NCBI RefSeq assembly: GCF_001434895.1
Contig: NZ_AZEE01000029.1
Coordinates: 401,555 to 465,554, forward strand
Direction: 5' to 3'
DNA: 64,000 nt
DNA from: Secundilactobacillus odoratitofui DSM 19909 = JCM 15043
GTDB lineage: Bacteria; Bacillota; Bacilli; Lactobacillales; Lactobacillaceae
A model generated the notes under the pieces. The model worked only from the letters and a program-made list of their open reading frames with translations, was not told the origin of the DNA and searched no databases. Below are positions 41,631 to 49,712 of the stretch, piece by piece. The position numbers and the translations under genes were made by a program. Numbering within the stretch: the first letter of the stretch is position 1; each line of letters starts with the position of its first letter.

Positions 41631-44102
41631 TTAATCACTACGTAGCTTTTCAATATACAGCTGTGAAAGAGACCAACACCAAGCCTGTCTACCACTAATT
41701 CTCTTTTTGAGTTTCAATAAGCTAAGCCGTTCAAGGTCGTCATAAAATCCATTGCGTCCCTTGGGTTTATATCCATTTTCAGAACACCAAGACCGGTATG
41801 CGTCATATATTCCAGCAGCGGATGCGTAACCTTCACCCCACAAGGCACTACCATCCTCTAAACTATCCAGTAGCCACTGCTTAACCGGGTCGTTATCGTC
41901 TTGCCATTGTTTGGTTGCTTGAACAATCCCACTAGTAAGACCCCAGTCCTGCCCGTCAATATTCTCTTTGGCTCTCTTGAACGCCATCATAGCACCGTAC
42001 ACAAACGCCGGGGCCTCATTCAGAATTTGATTGAACGGATGTTTTGATTTAAATTCATTATCCACTTTGGGCGATACCACTGGGACAACTCTAAAACGCC
42101 GTCTAAGTCCGCTATCACCCACTTTTGCAGATGGTAGGTTATTAGCACTAAACAATAGCCGAGCCACGTTTCGGGAGTTGAATAACTGGCCGCCTTTCAT
42201 CTGCATTGCAAGGTAATCGTTACCAGAAAGTGCTTTAAGCATTTCTGTGGACTGAATGAAGTCGGCTCCAATATCCGCAAAGTAATTTAACGTTTTTTGA
42301 TACAATCCCGAAGTATTAAATTCACTATTGCTAGTCAATTGTTTCAAAGATATATTGGATGAATTACCAAATCCTAATAGGCCCCGAATGTAATTCAGAA
42401 ACTTTGATTTCCCGTGTCCGCCTTCTGATTGCAGAATCAAAATTACTTGAGCGTAATCGTAGCTTCGATAGAACAGATACCCAATGTATTGCTTCATGAA
42501 CGTTGCACTTTCACCGAACAACGCTTTCAACCAATCATCCGTTACCGGTGTCTCTTTACCCGATACGTCTAACTCGTATTCGTGGGCGTTGATAATGAAG
42601 TTCTCAGGCTTTGATTTTTCCAGTTCACCAGTAGCAATATTAAATGTGCCGTTCTTAAAGGCCACAAGGTTCGGGTTAGAGTTCTCAAATGGCAATTCTG
42701 ATTGATCTTTGTCATAGGCAGCATTTGTTACAAAGTCGGCCACATTAACACCAATGCTTCGTTCCCAATTGGTGATTTCTTTTACCTTGCGTAATGCGAT
42801 GTGTTTCACGAACATCTCCAACTCATGAGGTTTGAATAACTTCCACACCCCTAGTTTTGGTACATACACAGTTCCATTTGGTAACTCTGGATAAATCACC
42901 AACTGGTTCTCACTCATAATCTCTTCACCTAGTACATCCGGTACAATACGGATTCTCAATCGCTGATTACGTTTCCCGGCACATACTAATTCGTAGAGTA
43001 CCCATTCAGGTGGTTGGGCATTTAAATAGTCCACAAGTTTTATGCCTAGCTCTTCCCAAGCAACGGAAGATGCTTTACCCTCGGCGTAGTCATCAAAGTC
43101 TAACTTACGGAAGTCTGGTGGTTGCTCAACACTATTTTTACGTGTCTTACCAGAATCAGTCTCGTCATCTTCTATCCAGTCACTAAACTCTTCGGCTGCA
43201 CTTAGCTTACGCGGATGTGGGTTATAGGTTTCATGCGTGTGCTGAATTGCGTTGTTAAGTGTCATAGCACCATACGTTTCTTTCCCATGCCTCTCGTCCC
43301 ATTTTTCGCGCATTAATGCAGATTTACGGAAAATACTATCCATCAATGAGAAGTCTTTATTAGTCCAAAACGCCAGCATATTAGCGAGGGCAATATCTGC
43401 CTCTGATTGACTAGGATAAAACTCTTGCCAACCATCTTTGAACAAACTTTTAAATAATCCACGGCCTTTTGCCTTACAAGCCTTCTCAATAACCTGTTCA
43501 TCCGTTAAATAGGATTGACCACCACTCTCTGCACCCTGTGTGGGCTTAACTGGGACACGAGGTTCTAGGTACCTCTCTAGCACCGAGTTAAACTCATCAT
43601 CAGGTATTGAACGGATGACCCCGGTACCATCTATCACATCACCGGTAATGGCAAAGAAACGCTTCTCGGAATATACCTCTAAATTAGCGTTGTTGTTCCG
43701 ATTGCGTCCCGTATTGTTGTTACCACGGATGACTGCATGAAGTCCTTTACCAGACACGCTGCGTTCTGTATAAGTGCCCTTAACTAACTGCAAAAAGTCC
43801 TTAGCTGCATTCGTTGGCGAATCCACAGTGGTATGATCTAGGTCGATAACCGTGTAAGGTGGTTGCACCAACATGGCTAACCCTTTAGCGTTATGCACAT
43901 GGCGCTGATATCCTTTCAGTGCTTGCGAGAAACTACCCCACTGGTCTGGCTTGTTAGTGCTCAATGTATTACCACTCTGTGGACTTAAAGCTAGCTTCCT
44001 TAACTTATCCTTGCCCGATTGTGACTCTGTGATAAACAGTCCCCATATTGGTAACTCCTGTAATTCCATTGGTATTACTTTTTCATAGTCGATGGTTACC
44101 AC
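41631..44102 (-). CDS. Primase-polymerase/helicase replication protein (P4/D5-type SF3 helicase)
   Basis: 823 aa from GTG 44102, after GAGGGGG. The N-terminal domain (residues about 10-150) looks like a Prim-Pol: SVSGKGLHAVIRG and the preceding TVIDLDHT acidic motif. A helical linker follows, then a D5_N-type region and the SF3 helicase with Walker A QSEGGHGKSKFLNYI near 565, Walker B-like NYFADIGADF and motif C LLFSANNLPSAKVGD with the arginine finger SGLRRRFRVV. It replicates the excised element from the adjacent origin. The frame is intact. Confidence 0.92.
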   Translation of the reverse strand: MVTIDYEKVIPMELQELPIWGLFITESQSGKDKLRKLALSPQSGNTLSTNKPDQWGSFSQALKGYQRHVHNAKGLAMLVQPPYTVIDLDHTTVDSPTNAAKDFLQLVKGTYTERSVSGKGLHAVIRGNNNTGRNRNNNANLEVYSEKRFFAITGDVIDGTGVIRSIPDDEFNSVLERYLEPRVPVKPTQGAESGGQSYLTDEQVIEKACKAKGRGLFKSLFKDGWQEFYPSQSEADIALANMLAFWTNKDFSLMDSIFRKSALMREKWDERHGKETYGAMTLNNAIQHTHETYNPHPRKLSAAEEFSDWIEDDETDSGKTRKNSVEQPPDFRKLDFDDYAEGKASSVAWEELGIKLVDYLNAQPPEWVLYELVCAGKRNQRLRIRIVPDVLGEEIMSENQLVIYPELPNGTVYVPKLGVWKLFKPHELEMFVKHIALRKVKEITNWERSIGVNVADFVTNAAYDKDQSELPFENSNPNLVAFKNGTFNIATGELEKSKPENFIINAHEYELDVSGKETPVTDDWLKALFGESATFMKQYIGYLFYRSYDYAQVILILQSEGGHGKSKFLNYIRGLLGFGNSSNISLKQLTSNSEFNTSGLYQKTLNYFADIGADFIQSTEMLKALSGNDYLAMQMKGGQLFNSRNVARLLFSANNLPSAKVGDSGLRRRFRVVPVVSPKVDNEFKSKHPFNQILNEAPAFVYGAMMAFKRAKENIDGQDWGLTSGIVQATKQWQDDNDPVKQWLLDSLEDGSALWGEGYASAAGIYDAYRSWCSENGYKPKGRNGFYDDLERLSLLKLKKRISGRQAWCWSLSQLYIEKLRSD

Positions 44103-44105
44103 CCG

Positions 44106-44393
44106 TTAGGCCCCCTCTCTCTGAATTTTTAGCCGTTCATCCGCTAACCGTTTCAATTCATCTCTGATGTCACTAAGGTTTACAAAACACTGGAACACTA
44201 ATTCATTAAGTATTAATACATCTGAAATTGAAGTGGCAAACACCATGTCTTTATTAGCTTGAGTAGGTTTTCTACTATACGTGTCCACAGCCCTACTTGC
44301 GTCTTCCGTTTGCCTTAATGCTGCTTCCAATAAATTGATTGTATGATATATTTCACTCGCTGCTTCACCGTAGTTCGCTATGCTAATTCCCAT
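44106..44393 (-). CDS. Small helical satellite protein
   Basis: 95 aa, all helical (ASEIYHTINLLEAALRQTEDASRAVD, VLILNELVFQCFVNLSDIRDELKRLADERL), ending four bases before the primase GTG, so the two are coupled. GGAAG lies before the ATG. No family recognised. Confidence 0.6.
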   Translation of the reverse strand: MGISIANYGEAASEIYHTINLLEAALRQTEDASRAVDTYSRKPTQANKDMVFATSISDVLILNELVFQCFVNLSDIRDELKRLADERLKIQREGA

Positions 44394-44414
44394 TGCTTAA
44401 ATTCTTCCTTTCGA

Positions 44415-44531
44415 TTACAATGAGAGTAGATAGAAATGTTCCACAAATATGTTTCGCATCTTCTCGAAGACCACACATCTTGCTTGCCGGCTGTCTGTGT
44501 AGTCTTTTTTTGTACGCTCATTAAATGTCAT
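44415..44531 (-). CDS. Small hypothetical satellite protein, 38 aa
   Basis: ATG at 44531 follows AAAAGG with eight-base spacing and encodes MTFNERTKKDYTDSRQAR and a short Phe/Leu-rich end. It starts two bases after the stop of the small membrane protein gene and leads to the next gene. Charged and basic; function unknown. Confidence 0.5.
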   Translation of the reverse strand: MTFNERTKKDYTDSRQARCVVFEKMRNIFVEHFYLLSL

Positions 44532-44532
44532 G

Positions 44533-44643
44533 TTATTTACCTTTTCGTGTAATTTGAATAGTGATGTTGAATAGTGAACCGGCAAACATTCCAATACCCA
44601 AGCTACTCAAACAGCCAATTATTAAGATGTTCAGTACATCCAT
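44533..44643 (-). CDS. Small membrane protein, 36 aa
   Basis: ATG at 44643 is preceded by a strong GGAGGGG eight bases away. The peptide MDVLNILIIGCLSSLGIGM, FAGSLFNITIQITRKGK is one membrane span with a basic tail. Such small spans are common in phage early regions; role unknown. Confidence 0.65.
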   Translation of the reverse strand: MDVLNILIIGCLSSLGIGMFAGSLFNITIQITRKGK

Positions 44644-44648
44644 ATAGA

Positions 44649-44846
44649 TCACCCCTCCTCAGATGTATCTAAGAGTGTTGCAGCAGCGGATGCCAAAACA
44701 TTAACAGCACCGAAATAGTCAGTTTCACCCTCAAACGCTGCCGAATCATCTAACAATTCCTGATATGAATACATTCTGTCGGGTTTTAATGCCATAATCT
44801 GTTGGCATAACTCGTAAGCCTGGTCAATAACTTCCACGTTGGTCAT
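44649..44846 (-). CDS. Small acidic satellite protein
   Basis: 65 aa from ATG 44846, chosen because GGAAGG lies eight bases upstream. Two helices (VEVIDQAYELCQQIMAL, FGAVNVLASAAATLLDTSEEG). No family recognised; common small early-gene type. Confidence 0.55.
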   Translation of the reverse strand: MTNVEVIDQAYELCQQIMALKPDRMYSYQELLDDSAAFEGETDYFGAVNVLASAAATLLDTSEEG

Positions 44847-44912
44847 TACTTGCACCTTCCTTTTACATAATATGTGTAACGGATGAATCTAACCGCCCTT
44901 CGCATAGTCGAT

Positions 44913-45188
44913 TTAGATTTCTTTATCTCGTAAAAACTTGTCCAGTGTCTGCTTTGAAATACGCTGAATTGAACCAGTAACTTGAATGACTGAAAGCCCC
45001 TCATTAACTAGCTTAGTTAATGACGCCCTGCTAATGCCCACATACTGAGCCGCTTCACCAAGAGAAAGATAGGGACCATAGTTGTGCTGTTTAGACGCCT
45101 GTTTAAACGCATCCGTTGCGCTTTCCAACATGGCCGCCTTAATTTTGGCCGAATCTTCCTCAGAAATTGATAAATTAATTGGAATCAA
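44913..45188 (-). CDS. HTH excisionase-like / MerR-type DNA-binding protein
   Basis: 91 aa. The C-terminal half is an excisionase-type HTH (YLSLGEAAQYVGISRASLTKLVNEGLSVIQVTGSIQRISKQTLDKFL). Such proteins direct excision with the integrase or act as satellite activators (AlpA-like). AGGAGG lies before the start. It follows the Cro-like gene by 12 bases. Confidence 0.78.
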   Translation of the reverse strand: MIPINLSISEEDSAKIKAAMLESATDAFKQASKQHNYGPYLSLGEAAQYVGISRASLTKLVNEGLSVIQVTGSIQRISKQTLDKFLRDKEI

Positions 45189-45200
45189 TTACTTCACCTC

Positions 45201-45395
45201 CTAAGAATGCCGATATAGCCATTCGTTCAACCGATTCAATGTACCGCTTTGAATCTTGGAACGTTTTCCATTTAAAATATCGGATAATGTCCAATGGCTA
45301 ACTCCCGTTTCCTGTTCCATCTGGCGATAGTTCAAGTTGAGCTCACCACGTTTTCTACGAATAGCCGTTCGCATTGTTTCTGTTACTATTGGCAT
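45201..45395 (-). CDS. Cro-like XRE family regulator
   Basis: 64 aa from ATG 45395 (GAGG eight bases upstream). The HTH reads LNLNYRQMEQETGVSHWTLSDILNGKRSKIQSGTLNRLNEWL. First gene of the leftward early operon, divergent from the CI-like repressor; it should oppose the repressor at the shared operators. Confidence 0.82.
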   Translation of the reverse strand: MPIVTETMRTAIRRKRGELNLNYRQMEQETGVSHWTLSDILNGKRSKIQSGTLNRLNEWLYRHS

Positions 45396-45434
45396 AACTT
45401 TCACCTCACTCTCATTTCGTGAACAAGAATACTT

Positions 45435-45514
45435 TCATTTTGTGAGTGAGTCAACCATAAAAGTCTTGTTTTTGGAATATGCCTAATTTCAAGTTCACAT
45501 TTTGTGAGTATAAT
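45435..45514. promoter_or_regulatory. Satellite switch region: operators and repressor promoter
   Basis: TCATTTTGTGAG at 45435-45446 and TCACATTTTGTGAGT at 45495-45509 (perfect TCACA/TGTGA core) are repeated operator-like sites; a third, TCATTTCGTGAAC, is near 45412. TATAAT at 45509-45514 is the -10 box of the rightward repressor promoter. Confidence 0.65.
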
Positions 45515-45544
45515 GTTATTCTTTAGTTATTGGAGGTCCTCTAA

Positions 45545-46141
45545 ATGAAAAAGAATAATATAGCCCAAGCACGAACAGAAAAAGAGCTGACGCTAAAACA
45601 ATTAGAAGCACTCACTGGCATTCGGGATAATACAATTAGCCAATATGAAACAGGTAAGCGTGAACCTAAAATGGAGACTTGGGAAAAATTAGCCGCTGCG
45701 CTTGATGTTTCTGTTCCCTATCTTCAAGGAATTTCGGAAGACAAAACTGGTTGGGATGTGTGGGAAGCAAACACAGGCTTCTCTAAGGACGTCATACAAG
45801 CAAAAATTGACGAAAGAATTGCCAACGGCAAGAGCAGAGATTCAGATACCACTTACAATAAAATCAATATGGCTGTGAACGATTTAATGGGCTATGGTGA
45901 TAGAAACGTTAACGCCATCAATGCCATATCCTTTCAAATTAGACATCTTGATTACGATAAGTTTTTTATCGATCCTGAAAAAGACACCGATACATTAGGA
46001 AATAGCAATTTTAAAGTACACATAGGTGGTAAAAACTACCTTTACGATGACGCTAACCCCGAAATTTATAAGGAAATTTTCGATATTCTACACGAAGCCA
46101 GTATCAAAATTATGAATCTAAAGACTAAATACAACCTCTAG
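45545..46141 (+). CDS. CI-like XRE family repressor
   Basis: 198 aa. N-terminal HTH (LTLKQLEALTGIRDNTISQYETGKREPKMETWEKLAAALDVSVPYLQG), then a C-terminal domain without LexA-type Ala-Gly cleavage site or catalytic Ser/Lys pair that I can see, so induction is more likely by an anti-repressor (as in satellites) than by RecA. GGAGGTCCTCTAA precedes the ATG. Its stop lies 66 bases before the integrase. Confidence 0.85.
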   Translation: MKKNNIAQARTEKELTLKQLEALTGIRDNTISQYETGKREPKMETWEKLAAALDVSVPYLQGISEDKTGWDVWEANTGFSKDVIQAKIDERIANGKSRDSDTTYNKINMAVNDLMGYGDRNVNAINAISFQIRHLDYDKFFIDPEKDTDTLGNSNFKVHIGGKNYLYDDANPEIYKEIFDILHEASIKIMNLKTKYNL

Positions 46142-46166
46142 ACCAAACCATACCTCTCCTACATAA

Positions 46167-46178
46167 CCGCCCTTCGCA
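46167..46178. repeat. Satellite internal repeat CCGCCCTTCGCA (one of three)
   Basis: The same 12-mer is at 44893-44904 and, inverted, at 37798-37809. The two right-hand copies are identical over TAACCGCCCTTCGCAT. Confidence 0.6.
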
Positions 46179-46207
46179 TGGTACGAATGTTATGGAGGAC
46201 TAATACA

Positions 46208-47362
46208 ATGGCAACAATCAAGCAGTATACCGATAAGGACGGGACAACCCGTTATCAATTTCAGCTCTATTTAGGTGTTGATCCACAGGATGGCAAGAAA
46301 AAAACGACTCGCCGCCGTGGTTTTAAGACAAAAAAAGAAGCTACCCTTGCATTATCAAGATTGACCCTTGATCTACAGCAAAAAGGTAGCTTAGTTGAAG
46401 AAAACAATATTCTATTTGAAACGGTCTATCACGAATGGTACCAGCAGTATGTAAATACGGTACGAGAAAGTACGTGGGCAAGAACTGCTAAGATGTTTGA
46501 TAACCACATCTTACCATTATTCGGTAACAAACGCTTACGTACAATCACTGTGAACCAGTGCCAAAAAGCAGTTAATAAATGGTTCGGTGAAGTTACTTAC
46601 AACTACACCCGCTGGTACAATTATTTAACCGCTGTGTTCGATTACGGCATCCGTCAAGAGTACATTACCGATAACCCAGCAAAGCGTGTGACAATGCCAA
46701 AAAAGCCCACAGAATGGGGCGAGAAACCAGCTAATTTCTGGAGCAAGTCACAACTGGCCACTTTCTTTAATTGCATCAACCAACAAGATGAACCGGAGAA
46801 GTACACCCTATTCCGGGTTCTTGCATTCTGTGGACTTAGAAGAGGTGAATGCCTGGCCTTAACATGGCAAGATATTGACTTTGAGCACCAAACCATGAGT
46901 ATTAATAAAACCCTCACTCAGGGAGACCGTGGTAAGCAGATTATCCAAGCCCCTAAAACCAAAAAAGGAATGCGGGTAATCTCACTTGATCCACAAACTA
47001 CGGATGTGTTAAAGCACTGGCGTTCGCAACAACGCCGAATGTTTCTTGAATTAGGCTTCAACACAATGAACACCGATCAACTCATTTTTGCGAATACTAA
47101 GAATAGATTTAAAAGTCTGAACATGCCCGCTAAATGGTTAACCAAAATCATTGATGATAACCATCTTGAACCACGTATCACAGTTCATGGGTTCCGACAC
47201 TCTCACGCTTCGGCACTTTTCTCCGCTGGAGCAAGTATCAAAGAGGTGCAAACCCGATTAGGCCATGAGGATGCTCAGACTACCCTCAATATCTATACCC
47301 ACGTTACTAAGAATCAAGAAAAGGCTGCTGTTGAAAAGCTGGTAAATTACCTAAATTTCTAG
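46208..47362 (+). CDS. int: Tyrosine site-specific integrase
   Basis: 384 aa from ATG 46208 (GGAGG nine bases upstream). It has an N-terminal arm-binding AP2-like region (ATIKQYTDKDGTTRYQFQLYLGVD), a core-binding SAM-like domain (about 65-165), and a catalytic domain with Arg in FCGLRRGECLALTW, His-x-x-Arg in VHGFRHSHASALF, LGHEDAQTTLNIY and the nucleophile Tyr in IYTHV. It recombines the 19 bp att sites. It lies next to attR and reads toward it. Confidence 0.96.
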   Translation: MATIKQYTDKDGTTRYQFQLYLGVDPQDGKKKTTRRRGFKTKKEATLALSRLTLDLQQKGSLVEENNILFETVYHEWYQQYVNTVRESTWARTAKMFDNHILPLFGNKRLRTITVNQCQKAVNKWFGEVTYNYTRWYNYLTAVFDYGIRQEYITDNPAKRVTMPKKPTEWGEKPANFWSKSQLATFFNCINQQDEPEKYTLFRVLAFCGLRRGECLALTWQDIDFEHQTMSINKTLTQGDRGKQIIQAPKTKKGMRVISLDPQTTDVLKHWRSQQRRMFLELGFNTMNTDQLIFANTKNRFKSLNMPAKWLTKIIDDNHLEPRITVHGFRHSHASALFSAGASIKEVQTRLGHEDAQTTLNIYTHVTKNQEKAAVEKLVNYLNF

Positions 47363-47366
47363 AAAA

Positions 47367-47388
47367 GTAAGCCAAACGGTAAGCCAAA
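47367..47388 (+). promoter_or_regulatory. Paired arm-type repeats, right end
   Basis: Two GTAAGCCAAA copies 12 bases apart, matching the pair at 37765-37786 in sequence, spacing and orientation. Confidence 0.65.
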
Positions 47389-47459
47389 GTAAAAAATATA
47401 ACTCAACAACACCCTGTAAATACTGGTGTAGTGGCATTTAGGTGATTACGGTACTCAAA

Positions 47460-47478
47460 CCCCTGACTGCCCATAACA
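47460..47478 (+). repeat. Attachment site attR
   Basis: CCCCTGACTGCCCATAACA, identical to attL at 37649. Downstream sequence resembles the post-tRNA terminator at 37670-37727, indicating the ancestral tRNA downstream flank. Confidence 0.9.
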
Positions 47479-47612
47479 GATACAAACCACTAATCAGTTT
47501 CCACGCAGTGCTTGACACCGTGGAAGCTGATTTTTTTGTGTTTTATTTTTTCACCAATAAATCAATCAATGACAATCAATTTGACAATCACTGCTCCAAA
47601 TAATACCAAACA

Positions 47613-47656
47613 AAAAACGTAGTCACAGCAGGATAACCTGTTTTGACTACGTTTTA
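47613..47656 (-). terminator. Terminator of the GNAT gene
   Basis: AAACGTAGTCA and TGACTACGTTT pair, with an inner ACAGG/CCTGT stem, flanked by A and T runs. Confidence 0.8.
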
Positions 47657-47688
47657 GTAACGTTATACGTGAGGTTGTTGCTAGTAAC

Positions 47689-48183
47689 CTAGAACCGGCG
47701 ACCCAAAATATCCAAACTCCGTAACTGATCATCCATCAGTGCGACATCTGGTAAGTGGCCCCAAGTCTCAAAGCCATTCTTTTTAAACAACCCAAGACTT
47801 GGCACGTTGTGGTGGAAAATAAAGGCAACTAACGTATCAATTTTCAAGTCCGATAATTGGCCAAACACGAAGTCTAATGCCTTTTGACCGAGGCCGTGGT
47901 GTCGGTACGCTTCATCGATATAAATGCTAATTTCGGTGGTGTGTTGGTAGGCAGGACGACCGTAAAAGGATTCTAAACTGACCCAGCCAGCAATTTTGTC
48001 ATCATCTTTCATCACCCAAATTGGCCGAGTATCTGGATCAAATTGATCAAACCAAGCCTGCTTAGACGCAACTGACACAGGTTCCAAATCTGCGGTGGCT
48101 AAACGACTGGGAATAATTTCATTATAGATATGGGTAATGGTTGGCAAATCAGCCTGAGTGGCGTATTCAAACGTAAAAGTCAT
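47689..48183 (-). CDS. GNAT N-acetyltransferase, phosphinothricin/methionine-sulfoximine type
   Basis: 164 aa: FEYATQADLPTITHIYNEI at the N-terminus, WVSLESFYGRPAYQHTTEISIYIDEAYRHHGLGQKAL with the Q/RxxGxG acetyl-CoA loop (HHGLG), and NVPSLGLFKKNGFETWGHLPDVA. This is the Pat-like branch of GNAT enzymes that acetylate small amines; the substrate is not known. It flanks the satellite on the chromosome side. Confidence 0.88.
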   Translation of the reverse strand: MTFTFEYATQADLPTITHIYNEIIPSRLATADLEPVSVASKQAWFDQFDPDTRPIWVMKDDDKIAGWVSLESFYGRPAYQHTTEISIYIDEAYRHHGLGQKALDFVFGQLSDLKIDTLVAFIFHHNVPSLGLFKKNGFETWGHLPDVALMDDQLRSLDILGRRF

Positions 48184-48269
48184 ACTATGAGTCTCTCGCT
48201 TTCTAATTCTAATGATTTACTCAGTATCATACGCTTTTTAGCATCGAAAAACCACGTCACATCGCGGTG

Positions 48270-49208
48270 TTACGCCTGTTCAGCAAGCTTTTCGTCAACC
48301 ACGATTACGATTTTACCATGGGCGTGATGCGACTCACTTCGCTCGTGGGCAGCTCGCACGCCAGCTGTTGTGAACGGATACTGACTGTCGATAACGACTT
48401 GAACTTGATGGACGGCAATTAACTGTCCGAGCTGCGTTAGCGTCTTACCACTGGGATGTAACCACCAGTGTGTTGCCGATGGCTGTCCCGTTTGCTGAGC
48501 CACTGTCGGCCGACCGGCGATACTGACTAACATACCCGTTGGCTTTAATACTGCCAAACCGTCCTCAATCTCGTTTGTTGTATCAAAAACAGCGTCCAAA
48601 TCATGTACAGCTGCCGTAATTTGTGTCTGGTGGTAATCGATCACCTCATCTGCGCCAAGTCGCAATAGCATTTCACGATTGGCTTCACTCGCAGTCGTGA
48701 TGACATACGCGCCTTGCGCCTTCGCAATTTGGATTGCAAACAGACCGACACCACCTGCACCAGCTTGAATCAGTACTCGGTCACCAGGAACCACTTGCAA
48801 CTGATCAATAATCACTTGAAACGCTGTCATACCAGCTAAGGGTACCGCTGCTGCCTGCACAAAACTGAGGTTACCTGGTTTCATCGCCAGTTTATCCGCC
48901 TTGATTGCCACATACTGTGCATCGGCTCCCGCATGATCTGAACGAGCGAATACAGCGTCCCCAACCTGAAAATGACGAACGGCTGCTCCCACCGCGCTGA
49001 TAACACCTGCCACATCCCAGCCAAGTACCAGTGGAAACTGCTGACCATCACGCCGCATCTGACCCGTCCGCGTTCGCCAATCAATTGGGTTCACACTGGT
49101 AGCCGCTACTTTAACCAGTACTTCGTCGGCCTTGATCTCTGGCACCGGCAACGTCATCTCATGCAGTTCCTGCACACTACCATACCGATCAATCACAATT
49201 GCTTTCAT
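48270..49208 (-). CDS. NADP-dependent oxidoreductase, zinc-less MDR/quinone reductase type
   Basis: 312 aa from ATG 49208 (MKAIVIDRYG), preferred over the ATG four codons earlier, which abuts the ribosome binding site. Markers: VKVAATSVNPIDWRTRTG, FPLVLGWDVAGVISAVG, nucleotide-binding VLIQAGAGGVGLFAIQIAKAQG, DEVIDYHQT. No structural zinc cysteines. It likely reduces quinones or enones. The fragment at 13052-13276 belongs to the same family. Confidence 0.9.
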   Translation of the reverse strand: MKAIVIDRYGSVQELHEMTLPVPEIKADEVLVKVAATSVNPIDWRTRTGQMRRDGQQFPLVLGWDVAGVISAVGAAVRHFQVGDAVFARSDHAGADAQYVAIKADKLAMKPGNLSFVQAAAVPLAGMTAFQVIIDQLQVVPGDRVLIQAGAGGVGLFAIQIAKAQGAYVITTASEANREMLLRLGADEVIDYHQTQITAAVHDLDAVFDTTNEIEDGLAVLKPTGMLVSIAGRPTVAQQTGQPSATHWWLHPSGKTLTQLGQLIAVHQVQVVIDSQYPFTTAGVRAAHERSESHHAHGKIVIVVDEKLAEQA

Positions 49209-49457
49209 GTCTACCGCCATCCTCTCGTAATACGATGTTCAAGTTGCGCTTAATATACGAAAATTAGATGATAAACGCAAGTAATTGCGTTGACGCTTTG
49301 ATTTGGATACTTATATATTTTACATATTATAGTAGAAACTGGTTGGATATCTGTTAGTAACCCGGTGACTGAAACGATTATTTTTATTTAATGCTGTGCT
49401 TCGAAGCCGGATAGTTATCAAAATTTCACCAACTACATAAGCCGTAGTGCCAGAAGC

Positions 49458-49640
49458 CCATTTTCGGCGGGTAGCAGTGACTAGTCCCACTTTGCGCAAA
49501 GCGCTTAGTGGGACTGGACGTTTCTGAGGCTCGTGGCCTTCGAGGCTCAGAGACGAGACGGAAAACGCGAAGCGGTTGCAGTCGGTCCCACAGCTACCCG
49601 CCAAAAATGGGCTGGAGGCCGAAGGCGGCCTTCATCCACA
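49458..49640. repeat. Large GC-rich palindromic repeat (MITE/BIME-like)
   Basis: Outer arms beginning AGCCCATTTTCGGCGGGTAG and ending CTACCCGCCAAAAATGGGCT match with one mismatch. Nested inside are AGTCCCACT ... AGTGGGACT around GCGCAAAGCGC, and CTGAGGCTCG ... CGAGGCTCAG. The tail GGAGGCCGAAGGCGGCCT is also palindromic. No coding content. The GC-rich composition contrasts sharply with the flanks. Confidence 0.75.
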
Positions 49641-49663
49641 AATCGGCATGCCTCCAATAAGAT

Positions 49664-49697
49664 AAAAAAGATGGTTACCAAAACCGGTAACCATCCT
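49664..49697 (-). terminator. Terminator of the aminotransferase operon
   Basis: On the minus strand GATGGTTACC and GGTAACCATC pair around GGTTTT, followed by TTTTTT. Confidence 0.9.
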
Positions 49698-49712
49698 TCA
49701 TTCACGATTAAG

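Larger units (their letters stand above)
37649..47478. mobile_element. Integrated satellite-like element (PICI-type) in tRNA-Lys
   Basis: A 19 bp direct repeat, CCCCTGACTGCCCATAACA, is at 37649-37667 (in the tRNA 3' end) and 47460-47478. Between them are a tyrosine integrase and CI-like repressor on the plus strand, divergent from Cro, HTH/Xis-like, small genes and a primase-helicase, then a candidate origin and cargo. About 9.8 kb, with no structural, terminase or lysis gene recognised. This is the plan of phage-inducible chromosomal islands; a much reduced prophage or plasmid-like integrative element is the alternative. Confidence 0.85.
47363..47688. other. Right end of the element and flanking chromosome
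   Basis: Holds the arm-type pair (47367, 47379), attR (47460-47478), the original tRNA terminator (47489-47537) and a further hairpin at 47613-47656 that ends the acetyltransferase gene. No coding frame supported. Confidence 0.7.
49221..49712. other. Intergenic region with large palindromic repeat
   Basis: Left part (49221-49440) is AT-rich without a gene. The centre is the repeat at 49458-49640. The right end holds the aminotransferase terminator. Short frames crossing the repeat have no ribosome binding site and are rejected. Confidence 0.6.

Noticed and set aside
45545..46141. CI repressor as a LexA-type self-cleaving protein
   Set aside because: No Ala-Gly cleavage site or Ser/Lys catalytic pair could be seen in the C-terminal domain.
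37649..47478. Complete prophage
   Set aside because: No terminase, portal, capsid, tail or lysis genes are present in the 9.8 kb between the att repeats.
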